Positions 18,160 through 26,462 of a stretch of DNA of 64,000 nucleotides are shown here, one piece after another (position 1 is the first letter of the stretch; each line of letters begins with the position of its first letter). The stretch comes from Alphaproteobacteria bacterium AO1-B. GTDB lineage: Bacteria; Pseudomonadota; Alphaproteobacteria; Rhizobiales; Stappiaceae. The notes beneath the pieces are model-generated. The model made no database searches, was not told the origin of the DNA, and saw only the letters and a program-made list of their open reading frames with translations. A program made the position numbers and the translations under genes. The DNA lies in assembly GCA_001890945.1 (NCBI GenBank), contig MLAX01000004.1, positions 620,001-684,000 on the forward strand. The letters run 5' to 3'.

Positions 18160-18953
18160 TTTCCGGCCTCCTCAGATGGTCCCTGGTCAAGGCGCAAAAT
18201 GTGATCTGCGCCAAAAACTGGGAACGTTTTGCGCACCAAAGGATCGTGGCCCGGGATAACCAGTCGGTCATCGCTCGCCAGCGTACGGATACGCCTGAAA
18301 CCGTTGAGCATTTCCTGCAGGTCTACGACGATCGGAAATGGCTTTTCACTGAGAAAATTTTCATAATAGTGCGCCGCATCCGATGCCAGACACAGCCAAC
18401 CGGCACTGGTTAGCACCCGGACCGCTTGTAAGCCTTTGCTGTGGCCGCCAATCCGGTGAACAGTTACCCCTTCAGCGACTTCACCATCGCCTTCGTGAAA
18501 CGTCACCCGGCCTGAATAAAGTCTGAGGACAGCTTCACAGACATGTTCGCCGGTGAAGGGGGCCTTCAAAACCGGATGGCACATGCAGGGACCGGTTGCG
18601 TATGCCATTTCTGCCGCTTGCAGATGGATGGTCGCGTTTGGAAAGTGTTTCAGGCCGCCAGCATGGTCATAGTGAAGGTGCGTTACGATAATGGTCGTGA
18701 CTTTATCCGGTGAAATGCCGAGGGGTAGTAGGGCTTCCCGTGGATCTTTTTGAACAGGCCGTCCCCGCCGGTCGGCTTCTTCATGATCATATCCGGTATC
18801 AACCAGAATGAGCTCATCACCCCGGCGCAGAACCCAGACGAAATAGTCCATGTCATGCGGCTGGTCGTGATTGTCGTCAAACAGGAAACTGTCCCGGCGT
18901 GTCCTGGAGTTTCGCTCGGCATATTTGACGGCGTAGACTTCCCACGGTGTCAT
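18156..18953 (-). CDS. Metallo-beta-lactamase-fold hydrolase, lactonase-like
   Basis: This 265-residue protein has the dizinc motif HLHYDH (His92, His94, Asp96, His97), a later His near 174 (GGHSKG) and an Asp near 190 (ASDAAH). The segment DELILVDTGYDHEEADRRG resembles N-acyl-homoserine and gamma-butyrolactone lactonases (AttM/AiiB type). Inside an acid-sugar operon, a role opening a sugar-acid lactone before phosphorylation is plausible. Quorum quenching remains an alternative. It overlaps its neighbours by 4 bp on each side. Confidence 0.85.
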   Translation of the reverse strand: MTPWEVYAVKYAERNSRTRRDSFLFDDNHDQPHDMDYFVWVLRRGDELILVDTGYDHEEADRRGRPVQKDPREALLPLGISPDKVTTIIVTHLHYDHAGGLKHFPNATIHLQAAEMAYATGPCMCHPVLKAPFTGEHVCEAVLRLYSGRVTFHEGDGEVAEGVTVHRIGGHSKGLQAVRVLTSAGWLCLASDAAHYYENFLSEKPFPIVVDLQEMLNGFRRIRTLASDDRLVIPGHDPLVRKTFPVFGADHILRLDQGPSEEAGK

Positions 18954-19240
18954 TGAGCGACCCCCTTGTAAGTCTTGACTGTCTTCTCCGAGATCATTTC
19001 TGCCACATCCGCGTCAAACTTCAGGAAGTGCGGCGTTTTTAGGTGTGTCTTGAATGCCGCTTCATCATCGTAGACCTCGTAAAGAAAAATCTCTTCGGGC
19101 CGGTTTTCATCGGTGCAGACATCAAACTGCCGGCATCCATCCTCTGTTGTGAGTGAGGCCTGCGCATTTTGGACCATCAACGGCAAGAACGCCTCGAACT
19201 GATCCGGTTTGATCTGAAATGTGACTGTCACAACAAACAT
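18950..19240 (-). CDS. Antibiotic biosynthesis monooxygenase (ABM)-fold small protein
   Basis: This 96-residue protein has the dimeric ferredoxin-like ABM/YgiN fold: FVVTVTFQIKPDQFEAFLP, then TEDGCRQFDVCTDENRPEEI and a C-terminal HFLKFD...MI segment. The ATG at 19240 is chosen over an upstream extension because AAGGAC precedes it and the extension has no family match. Such proteins occur in sugar catabolic operons as putative quinol monooxygenases or aldose mutarotase-like (RhaM-related) proteins. It lies between the TRAP permease and the lactonase-like gene. The biochemical role is unknown. Confidence 0.8.
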   Translation of the reverse strand: MFVVTVTFQIKPDQFEAFLPLMVQNAQASLTTEDGCRQFDVCTDENRPEEIFLYEVYDDEAAFKTHLKTPHFLKFDADVAEMISEKTVKTYKGVAQ

Positions 19241-19256
19241 CGATTGGTCCTTGCAA

Positions 19257-20540
19257 TTACCTGAACAACCCAACCATACCCATAGTGAAGATCGGGAAAT
19301 AGGTGACGAGCAGAAGCGCAAAAATCGCTGCCAGGTAAAGGTGAAGCATGCGGCGTGCGATCGACAGGACCCCCACGCCGGAGATGCGGGATGCGACATA
19401 GAGCGTTGCCCCGACCGGCGGAGTGAAAAGCCCGACTGCCACGTTACAGGTCATGATCACCCCAAGATGCACCGGATCAACCCCAAAGATCTTGGCGGTT
19501 GGCAGGAACAGAGGGGCGGTCAGCAAGATTGCCGGGACAGGATCGAGGACAAGTCCAAGGACAAGCAGAACGATGTTCACAAGAAGCAGGAACATCCATG
19601 GGCCGGTTGAGAACTCCTGTACGAAGCCAACCAGGATCTGAGGCATCTGCTCCAAAGTAATCAACCAGCCGAGTACTGTGGTGGCTCCGATAACAACCAT
19701 GACCACAGAGCTGGTGACAAAGGAGTCGATCAGAAGGCGCGGCAGGTCCTTGATGTTGAAATCGCGATAGACGACTGTTGTCACCAAAAAACCGTAGATC
19801 ACGGCCAGCGCTGCAGACTCAGTCGGCGTAACCCAACCGGTGAAAATGCCCCCCAGGATCAACACGGGCATGAACAGGGCAGGGGCTGTCCCTATGAAGG
19901 AGGATGTTAGCTCCTTGAGGGTAGTTGTCCGGCCGCCGGGGTCGCAATTGGTTGATTTTCCAACATAATAGCACACGCCCATAAAGAAGGCGCCGAAAAG
20001 AATGCCAGGCACCATGCCCCCAATGAAAAGGTCTGCGACCGAGACATTTCCGACAAAGCCGTAGATGAGCATCGGGATGGATGGTGGAATGATGATCCCG
20101 ATGGTTCCAGCCGCTGCGACGAGACCAGCAGCGAAGGCTTTGTCGTAGCCCTCTCGGGACATGTTCTTGATCATTACCGAACCGATGGCCGCTGAATCGG
20201 CAATGGCAGAACCCGAAATGCCGCCAAAGATCATTGAAGCACCGACAACAACCATGCCGAGGCCACCCGCCATGAACCCGAAGGCAGCTCTTGCAAATCC
20301 AATGATCCTGAGCCCAACACCGCCGCGGCTCATCATTTCGCCCGCAACAATGAAGAGAGGGATTGCCAGGAAATGGTTCGGTTCCACGCCGCCAATGAAG
20401 TTCAGGAACAGCGCCTGAAGCGGGTATCCGAGATCGAATACGATTATTGGCAGGACTGCCGTAATCAGGATGGCCCAAACAAGGGGAATTCCAAGAAACA
20501 CGGTGCTCAGAAAAACCGCGACGACAAACAACAGGATCAT
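19257..20540 (-). CDS. dctM: TRAP transporter large permease (DctM)
   Basis: This 427-residue protein has about 12 helices and the DctM fold. Motifs include FGGISGSAIADSAAIGSVMI near residue 105, IIIPPSIPMLIYG near 147 and FTPPVGATLYV near 377. It forms the ion-coupled transport channel with the DctQ subunit, whose gene overlaps it by 4 bp (ATGA). It belongs to the operon starting with dctP at 22160. The likely cargo is a sugar acid, given the downstream kinase and decarboxylase. Confidence 0.92.
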   Translation of the reverse strand: MILLFVVAVFLSTVFLGIPLVWAILITAVLPIIVFDLGYPLQALFLNFIGGVEPNHFLAIPLFIVAGEMMSRGGVGLRIIGFARAAFGFMAGGLGMVVVGASMIFGGISGSAIADSAAIGSVMIKNMSREGYDKAFAAGLVAAAGTIGIIIPPSIPMLIYGFVGNVSVADLFIGGMVPGILFGAFFMGVCYYVGKSTNCDPGGRTTTLKELTSSFIGTAPALFMPVLILGGIFTGWVTPTESAALAVIYGFLVTTVVYRDFNIKDLPRLLIDSFVTSSVVMVVIGATTVLGWLITLEQMPQILVGFVQEFSTGPWMFLLLVNIVLLVLGLVLDPVPAILLTAPLFLPTAKIFGVDPVHLGVIMTCNVAVGLFTPPVGATLYVASRISGVGVLSIARRMLHLYLAAIFALLLVTYFPIFTMGMVGLFR

Positions 20541-21082
20541 AGCAAGGCCTCGCCGCCATCAGAATGGGTGGAGTGGGGCACGACCGGATTCCGGATGTCG
20601 AACACCATGTTGAAGAGGTGGAAAATCAACGTCAGCGACATGCCGACCGGCATGGATGCGTAAAGCAGACCGACCGGCCAGTAGAGCACTGTTGTTTTTT
20701 GCGCCCATGTATGGATGGAGATGTTGTAGCCGGTGTAGATCAGGCTGATCAGGAGGCAGGTGATGATCACATCGATTCCGATCGACAAAACGCGTTGCAA
20801 ATGCACAGGCAACAGGTTTTCAACGATCTCTGTAACGCGCATGTGCGCACCGCGCGCAATCGCCGCGGCGCATCCGATAAAGGTGCTCCAAAGCAGCAGA
20901 AAGCTTGTCACTTCCAACGACCAGGCAAGGTCGAAGCCTGCAAACCCGCGCAAAGAGGCGTTGCAAAAGACCAGGGTGACGATGGCAAAGCCGGCAAGCG
21001 CCAAGCAAAAGTCCACCATATGGCTGAGCCAGCGCAGCACAGCCGGATAATGATCTCGGTAGTCCAAGGCAAAGTCTTTCAA
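20537..21082 (-). CDS. dctQ: TRAP transporter small permease (DctQ)
   Basis: This protein of up to 181 residues has four membrane helices, typical of DctQ, which anchors the TRAP permease pair. The motif SLEVTSFLLLWSTFIGCAAAIARGAHMRV is recognisable. The longest frame starts with TTG at 21082, only six bases after a strong hairpin and with no visible Shine-Dalgarno site. An internal ATG at 21019 is therefore a serious alternative, and it would start just before the first helix. It overlaps dctM by 4 bp. Confidence 0.85.
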   Translation of the reverse strand: MKDFALDYRDHYPAVLRWLSHMVDFCLALAGFAIVTLVFCNASLRGFAGFDLAWSLEVTSFLLLWSTFIGCAAAIARGAHMRVTEIVENLLPVHLQRVLSIGIDVIITCLLISLIYTGYNISIHTWAQKTTVLYWPVGLLYASMPVGMSLTLIFHLFNMVFDIRNPVVPHSTHSDGGEALL

Positions 21083-21088
21083 GAGAGC

Positions 21089-21124
21089 GCCGGAACCGAA
21101 GCAACGTGTGCTTCAAGTTCCGGC
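21089..21124 (-). other. Intercistronic hairpin after dctP
   Basis: Two nested perfect stems occur: outer GCCGGAAC/GTTCCGGC (8 bp) and inner GAAGCA/TGCTTC (6 bp) around a 5-base loop. Together they fill most of the 64-bp gap between dctP and dctQ. No T-tract follows. It is the longest of the seven post-binding-protein hairpins in the window. Confidence 0.75.
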
Positions 21125-21146
21125 CAGTTGACACCCAAAGGCTTGA

Positions 21147-22160
21147 TCAGTTTTGGGCGGGAAGGGCTTCGCGGATGGCTGCTGCATCGCCAAGAATGTT
21201 ATCAACGGCTTCTGCGCCGTAGACGTCCTTGGCCTTGGCATAGACCGATTGTACTGCCTCACGGAATGGGCCGATTTCCGGCACGCTCACGGTGGCACCT
21301 GCTTCCTGCATTTCCGTCAATTGGCTGTCGACTGAGCTTTGAACGAGTTGTCGGCTGAAAGCGGCAGATTCCGTGGCGGCTTTGAGGATCGCTGCCTGAT
21401 CTTCTTCAGAAAAGGATTGCCAGGTCTTTTCGGCAACGGTCAGCGGAAGCGGGCTGTAAACATGACGGGTCAAGGTGATGTTTGGCGCCACTTCGTAGAA
21501 CCGCAGCGATTTGATGGTGTCCACCGGGTTTTCCTGGCCGTTCACAATGCCCTGCTGGATCGCGAGGTAAACATCGGTGATCGGCATCACGACGGTCTGG
21601 AAACCGATGGCTTCCATGGACCAGCGGATCATGTCGTTCGGAAAGACCCGCATTTTCATGGATTCGGCATCTTTCGGAGATGTCAGGGGTTCGTTTGTCG
21701 TGAAGCTGCGGAAGCCGGCTTCCCATGTCGACAAAACGCGGAAGCCCTTTTCCGGAAGTTTCTGGAACTCGCCTTGAAGCCACTCTGAGTTGTCATAGAG
21801 CTCCCAGCCTTGTTCGTACGTGTCGACAAGGAACGGCATGGCCGTAAGGTTCAGGCTGGGCAGATGGGTTGCGTAACTGCCGGTCGCTGACACCGTAAAA
21901 TCAATGCCGCCGAGCTGGAGTAGCTCGATTGCTTTTGGGTCGTTTGCGAGCTGCCCGGACGGGTAAATCTGCACTTCATAACGGCCATCGGTGTATTCCG
22001 CGACTTTCTCGGCAAACAGTTCTGCAGCGGCCTGACGAGATCCGCCAGGGTTGTCAGTGTGGCTGAAACGCAGCTTTTCCGCCGCATGTGCGCTGCTCAG
22101 TCCGATAGCCGCAACTGCAACGCCAGCCAGTAGCCGGCTCAAGAATTTCTTTTCCAACAT
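21147..22160 (-). CDS. dctP: TRAP transporter periplasmic binding protein (DctP)
   Basis: This 337-residue DctP-family protein has a Sec signal peptide (cleavage near 26, after SSAHA). The helix-spanning motif includes FAEKVAEYTDGRYEVQIYPSGQLA. The conserved ligand-binding segment MKMRVFPNDMIRWSMEAIG, where the Arg normally clamps the substrate carboxylate, is near residue 168. GGGAGGAGACC precedes the ATG. It captures an organic acid, probably an aldonate, for DctQM. A palindrome 52 bases upstream and the facing GntR cassette suggest repression. Confidence 0.9.
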   Translation of the reverse strand: MLEKKFLSRLLAGVAVAAIGLSSAHAAEKLRFSHTDNPGGSRQAAAELFAEKVAEYTDGRYEVQIYPSGQLANDPKAIELLQLGGIDFTVSATGSYATHLPSLNLTAMPFLVDTYEQGWELYDNSEWLQGEFQKLPEKGFRVLSTWEAGFRSFTTNEPLTSPKDAESMKMRVFPNDMIRWSMEAIGFQTVVMPITDVYLAIQQGIVNGQENPVDTIKSLRFYEVAPNITLTRHVYSPLPLTVAEKTWQSFSEEDQAAILKAATESAAFSRQLVQSSVDSQLTEMQEAGATVSVPEIGPFREAVQSVYAKAKDVYGAEAVDNILGDAAAIREALPAQN

Positions 22161-22211
22161 TTCGGTCTCCTCCCGCGGCTCTCCTCAAGCCGTATTGGTT
22201 TGCACATTCAT

Positions 22212-22225
22212 TTGCGTATACGCAA
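22212..22225. promoter_or_regulatory. Probable GntR/FadR-type operator
   Basis: A perfect 14-bp palindrome TTGCGTATACGCAA lies in the divergent gap between dctP and the Gfo/Idh/MocA gene. The GTATAC core is typical of FadR-subfamily GntR operators. The GntR gene at 23374 is the natural candidate to bind it and control both operons. Confidence 0.65.
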
Positions 22226-22334
22226 TACAATCCCTTGTCAACTTCACTCGTGTCGACTATCAAAAATACGGTGTGGCGGAGGTGACGCATTCAGGTGTCA
22301 ACGTTCCAGTCGCGCTGGGCGGAGTGGATTGACA

Positions 22335-23381
22335 ATGAACCAGAAGAAAAAAGAGACGCGGGCCCTACGGGTCGCTTGCCTGGGCGCTGGGTACTTCGCG
22401 CAGTTCCACTATGATGCCTGGCGCCGCACAGGCCGCGTGGCTCTTGTCGGTGCGTGTGATCAGGACTTGGAGAAGGCCAAGGAAACGGGGCTTGCAGCGT
22501 TTAAGGATCTCGCTGTGATGTTGAAAATGACGAGCCCGGACCTTCTGGATATCATCACACCGCCTCCCACCCACATGGCAGCCATCAAGGCAGGAATTTC
22601 ACAGGGCGTGCGTGCAATTATCTGCCAAAAACCGTTTTGCACGTCACTTGAAGAGGCTGAGGAGGCAACCCGGCTTGCAGAAAAGGCCGGGGTAACTCTC
22701 GTCATTCACGAGAATTTTCGGTTTCAGCCGTGGTACAGGACTTTCAAACACGCTTTGGAAAGCGGGGTGCTTGGAGACGTCTTGCAATTGACCTTCCGCC
22801 TTCGGACAGGAGATGGACAAGGCCCGCGCGCCTATCTGGACCGGCAGCCATATTTTCAGGACATGCCTCAGCTTTTGATCCATGAGACCGGCGTCCACTG
22901 GGTCGACACTTTTCGGTATCTGCTTGGCGAACCGGAGGCGGTTTATGCGGACTTGCGGCGGCTCAATCCCGTCATCAAGGGAGAAGATGCCGGATTTTTC
23001 GTATTCGACTATCCGGGCGGTGCGCGGGCGTTGTTTGATGGCAACCGCTTGCTGGATCACGCGGCTGAAAACTGCCGGACAACGCTCGGCGAAGCCAGCC
23101 TTGAGGGCACGGCCGGAACACTGACCCTGTCAGGAGATGGCAGTGTGACACTCCGCCCGTTTGGCAATTTGAAGGAAACGGTTCTTCTTCAACCGCAGCC
23201 TTGGCAAGGATTTGGTGGGGATTGCGTCAAGAACCTGATCACCCATGTCGTTGACGGGGTGCTCGACGGAAAACTGCTTGAAAACGAGGCGAGAGACTAC
23301 CTAAAGGTGATTGCGCTCGAAAAGATGATCTACGAGGCTGATCGCCAGGGCCGAAAAATCCGAGACGTTGCATATGCTTGA
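22335..23381 (+). CDS. Gfo/Idh/MocA-family oxidoreductase
   Basis: This 348-residue NAD(P)-dependent dehydrogenase has a Rossmann fold at the start (VACLGAGYFAQFHYDAW) and the family motif near residue 101 as CQKPFC, where EKP is usual. A substrate domain contains HETGVHWVDTFRYLLGEP. The catalytic Lys of the motif is kept even though Glu is replaced by Gln. The ATG at 22335 is preferred over a longer frame because GGAG lies 10 bases upstream. It is divergent from the TRAP operon and co-transcribed with the GntR gene, so it probably oxidises or reduces the imported sugar derivative. Confidence 0.85.
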   Translation: MNQKKKETRALRVACLGAGYFAQFHYDAWRRTGRVALVGACDQDLEKAKETGLAAFKDLAVMLKMTSPDLLDIITPPPTHMAAIKAGISQGVRAIICQKPFCTSLEEAEEATRLAEKAGVTLVIHENFRFQPWYRTFKHALESGVLGDVLQLTFRLRTGDGQGPRAYLDRQPYFQDMPQLLIHETGVHWVDTFRYLLGEPEAVYADLRRLNPVIKGEDAGFFVFDYPGGARALFDGNRLLDHAAENCRTTLGEASLEGTAGTLTLSGDGSVTLRPFGNLKETVLLQPQPWQGFGGDCVKNLITHVVDGVLDGKLLENEARDYLKVIALEKMIYEADRQGRKIRDVAYA

Positions 23382-24048
23382 CCCATCGAAACCGAAAACC
23401 ATCACCACTCAGGCCATGGAGAAGATCCGTCAATTGATCTTCGACGGCGAGCTCGCTGCCGGATCCGATCACCTGGAAAGTGAATTGGCAGGCCGTTTGG
23501 GGATGTCACGGACGCCGGTTCGGGAAGCCACCTTGATGCTCGCGCAACAGGGACTGTTGGAGGTGCGCCCGAGAAAGGGCGTGCGGATTGCGACCTTGTC
23601 CCTGACAGATATGGAAGAGATCTATGCGGTTTTGACGGAACTGGAGAGCCTGGCGGCGGAAGAAGCTGCAAGGAAGCACTACTCCAAGGCGGATCTGGCT
23701 GACCTGAAAGCGTCGATTGAGGCGATGGACAAGGCTTTGAGCGATGAGGATCGTGATGCCTGGGCCGAAGCGGATGACGCTTTCCATACAGAACTGGTGC
23801 GTTTGGGAGGGAATTCACGCGTACAGAACATCGTTTCTATGATGGCGAACCAGGTGCGCCGGGCGCGGGCGATGACGCTCTACATCCGGCCACTCCCGAT
23901 CAAATCCAACCAGGACCACAGGGCTGTCTATGATGCGATCCGGACGGGTGACGCTGCAAACGCCCGTGAACAGCACCGCCTCCACAGGCGCCACGCCCGT
24001 GAAGTCCTGATCGATCTCTTGAAAAAGCATCGTCTCTTCCAGCTTTGA
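23374..24048 (+). CDS. GntR-family regulator, FadR/FCD subfamily
   Basis: This 224-residue regulator has an N-terminal winged helix (GRLGMSRTPVREATLMLAQQ, about 40-60) and an all-helical FCD ligand domain (about 85-215) with metal-binding-type residues in DAFHTELVRLGGN and HRRHAREVL. The ATG at 23374 overlaps the dehydrogenase stop by 8 bp; a TTG two codons upstream is possible. It probably binds the TTGCGTATACGCAA palindrome upstream and represses the TRAP/acid-sugar operon until a sugar acid is present. Confidence 0.88.
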   Translation: MLDPSKPKTITTQAMEKIRQLIFDGELAAGSDHLESELAGRLGMSRTPVREATLMLAQQGLLEVRPRKGVRIATLSLTDMEEIYAVLTELESLAAEEAARKHYSKADLADLKASIEAMDKALSDEDRDAWAEADDAFHTELVRLGGNSRVQNIVSMMANQVRRARAMTLYIRPLPIKSNQDHRAVYDAIRTGDAANAREQHRLHRRHAREVLIDLLKKHRLFQL

Positions 24049-24152
24049 ACGTCAAGGCAAAGGCGTTGATTTTTTTCAGCTCTCGTCTCCGACCAACTCC
24101 GGTTGGATTGCATGTTGGGTTTGCGTTTGAGCCACGAAGGCTACTCGCCATC

Positions 24153-24992
24153 TCAGACGGTGCTTTCGAGCCATTTCCTGAATGTTTCTGCATCTTGTGA
24201 TGCGGGGTTTGTTTCAACGAAATAGGCTTCGTTGGCATCGATGGTGATTGGGCTGACTGGGACAACAGACCCGGATTGAATAGCGTGCCGGGCGAGGGTT
24301 TCGTTTACGAGGCATATGCCGTTTCCGTTGCTGGAAAGATCCAGAGCGGCGCCGTAGGAGTCCACATAAATGGACGGGTCAGCACAGTTGATGCCGGTTG
24401 CAGTCCTCCACTTGGACCAACCACCTGAAATCCCAACCGTGTCGATGACCGGACACGTTTCTAATGATGTGATCCGTTGGCTTGGGGCGAGTGCAATCAG
24501 TTTGTCGCTGCCAAGCAGTGCGGCATTGGGTCCTGCCTGTTTCCGTGAGCCGAAACTGATGATGACATCCGCAAGCGAGCGGCTGAATTCATCGGGCCAA
24601 ATGGCCCCAATAAACCGCAGCGCAATGTCCGGATGTGCGGCCCGAAAGGCTGGGAGCGTTGGGCCGATCACCCATTGAAGCACACTAACGGAAACGGATA
24701 CTGTCAAAAGCTTCTTCGGTTGATCGGGTATGAAAGATCGTGTGGCGGTCGTTAGCGTGTCTAAAGCCGCATCGACTTGGGGGAGCAGCCGCCGGCCATC
24801 ATCCGTCAGTGCCAAACCCCTGGCTTTCCTCTCGAACAACGGCACACCCAACTTGGTTTCCAGGGCCTTGATCTGTTGACTGACAGCGGATTGGGTCATG
24901 CCGATTTCATCCGCCGCCGCCGTAAAACTAAGGTGCCGGGCTGCGGCTTCAAATGCGCGAAACCAGTTCAGCGGAGGCAGTGCAGTGGCCAT
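24153..24992 (-). CDS. LysR-family regulator, GcvA-like
   Basis: This 279-residue LysR protein starts with the GcvA-type signature LPPLNWFRAFEAAARHLSFT, followed by a helix-turn-helix (AAADEIGMTQSAVSQQIKAL). The effector domain begins near residue 90. The ATG at 24992 gives the canonical subfamily N-terminus; an in-frame ATG at 25007 is also possible, and neither has a strong ribosome-binding site. It is divergent from the DUF1185/monooxygenase operon (25112), which it most likely activates. No clear T-N11-A palindrome stands out in the gap of about 100 bases. Confidence 0.85.
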   Translation of the reverse strand: MATALPPLNWFRAFEAAARHLSFTAAADEIGMTQSAVSQQIKALETKLGVPLFERKARGLALTDDGRRLLPQVDAALDTLTTATRSFIPDQPKKLLTVSVSVSVLQWVIGPTLPAFRAAHPDIALRFIGAIWPDEFSRSLADVIISFGSRKQAGPNAALLGSDKLIALAPSQRITSLETCPVIDTVGISGGWSKWRTATGINCADPSIYVDSYGAALDLSSNGNGICLVNETLARHAIQSGSVVPVSPITIDANEAYFVETNPASQDAETFRKWLESTV

Positions 24993-25111
24993 GTATAACA
25001 TATCCATAAGTTAAGCTAATACCTAAGCCTCAAAATCATTCGTTTGTGCCGATTGTCAAGCATCAGGATACTGCCGGCTAACCACCGAGAGTGTGGACGG
25101 GAGGGCCTTGA

Positions 25112-25711
25112 ATGCAGCCGGAAATCCGGAAAATCGTTGCTTATGAAGAAGAGATCCTGATCGAGGGGTTCAGGGCAACCGAACGACCATGGCACGTGTT
25201 CGCGGCTGCCGCAGTGGTCAAGAACCCGTGGGCCGGCCGGTTTGTTGAGAATCTGAAATCGGAGATTTTGGCGTTTGGCCCTGTCCTCGGTGAGTTGCTC
25301 ACCGACCGGATCTTGAAGCTCGGTGGCAGCGGCGAGGCGATCGAAGCCTACGGCAAGGCAGCCGTTGTTGGCCTTGACGGAGAAATCGAACATGCATCCG
25401 GGCTGATCCATACGCTGAGGTTCGGCAATTTTTATCGGGAAGCAGTCGGCGCCAAATCCTATCTCGCCTTCAGCAACACTCGGGGACCGGCAAACGCTCC
25501 GATCATGATCCCGCTCATGGACAAGAACGATGCGGGACGGCGGTCCCACTATCTGACAATCCAGTTTTCGATTCCCGACGCTCCGCGCGCCGATGAGGTT
25601 GTCGTGGCGCTTGGGGGAGCGACGTCTGGCCGTCCGTTCCACCGGATCGGTGACCGGTATCAGGATCTGAAGGAGATGGGCCGTGATTTGGACAACCCGG
25701 CAGCGGTCTGA
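25112..25711 (+). CDS. DUF1185 family protein (annotated as amino acid synthesis family)
   Basis: This 199-residue soluble protein matches the DUF1185 pattern: IRKIVAYEEEILIEGFRA at the N-terminus, AAAAVVKNPWAGRF near 30, GKAAVVGLDGEIEHASGLIH near 85, and a C-terminal VVALGGATSGRPFHRIGDRY. Structures are known for the family but, as far as I know, no reaction has been established. It is first in a tightly packed five-gene operon with a hydrolase, flavin reductase, LLM monooxygenase and aldehyde dehydrogenase. That suggests an enzyme acting on a ring-cleavage or amide intermediate. GGGAGGG precedes the ATG. The function is unknown. Confidence 0.85.
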   Translation: MQPEIRKIVAYEEEILIEGFRATERPWHVFAAAAVVKNPWAGRFVENLKSEILAFGPVLGELLTDRILKLGGSGEAIEAYGKAAVVGLDGEIEHASGLIHTLRFGNFYREAVGAKSYLAFSNTRGPANAPIMIPLMDKNDAGRRSHYLTIQFSIPDAPRADEVVVALGGATSGRPFHRIGDRYQDLKEMGRDLDNPAAV

Positions 25712-26462
25712 TCAGGGCGGACTGGCCTGCATCAAGGAAGGCGAGGGGCCTCGTGTCCTTCTTCTCCACGGTGTCGGATTGCAGGCCGATGTCTGGGCGG
25801 CGCAGGTGCCTGATCTTGCGTCCCGTTTTCAGGTGATTGCACCGGATATGCCAGGTCACGGCCATAGTGGCCACCTGGAAGGACCAGCCGACTTGTCAGA
25901 CTATTCGGACGCGGTTGCCCAATTGTTGGAGGGGCCGACTGTGGTGGCCGGACACTCCATGGGGGCCATGATCGCTCTCGACATGGCTGCGCGTTATCCG
26001 GAGTTGGTCGCAGGTCTCGCCGCACTGAATGCCATCTACCGGCGCTCTGATGCGGCCAAACAGGCAGTTCTGGAACGTGCGGAAAGTTTGAGGTCTGAAA
26101 CAGGTCCAAATCCGGAACCGACACTTGAACGCTGGTTCGGGACAGAGCCATCGGAAGCCCGCAGTGCTTGCGAGTCCTGGCTGCGAGCTGCTGATCTTCA
26201 CGGTTACAGGACCGCATATGAGGTTTTTGCCAGGGAAGATGGACCGTCTGATCGGGCGCTCATGTCCCTCAAGTGTCCGGCATTTTTCATGACCGGCAGC
26301 CTTGAGCCGAACTCCACACCCGCGATGTCACAGGCCATGGCTGCCTTGGCTCCGAGGGGACGGGTACACGTGATCGAAACCGCGGCCCACATGATGCCGA
26401 TGACGCACCATGAGGAGGTGACCCGGGTTTTGATGGCTTTTGCAACGGAGTGCCATTCATGA
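25683..26462 (+). CDS. Alpha/beta-fold hydrolase
   Basis: This 259-residue hydrolase has the nucleophile elbow GHSMGA (Ser near 97), an oxyanion-loop HGVG near 29, and His of AAHMMP near 240. The acid residue seems to be Glu in GSLEPNSTP, where most relatives have Asp. The GTG start at 25683 lies within the end of the DUF1185 gene (29-bp overlap), with GGAG well placed. Its stop overlaps the flavin reductase start (ATGA). In context it probably hydrolyses an ester, lactone or C-C/C-N bond of an oxygenated intermediate. The substrate is unknown. Confidence 0.85.
   Translation: MIWTTRQRSDQGGLACIKEGEGPRVLLLHGVGLQADVWAAQVPDLASRFQVIAPDMPGHGHSGHLEGPADLSDYSDAVAQLLEGPTVVAGHSMGAMIALDMAARYPELVAGLAALNAIYRRSDAAKQAVLERAESLRSETGPNPEPTLERWFGTEPSEARSACESWLRAADLHGYRTAYEVFAREDGPSDRALMSLKCPAFFMTGSLEPNSTPAMSQAMAALAPRGRVHVIETAAHMMPMTHHEEVTRVLMAFATECHS

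Noticed and set aside
24049..24152. A possible terminator at CCAAC...GTTGG between the convergent GntR and LysR genes
   Set aside because: The stem is only five base pairs with no T-tract on either side.
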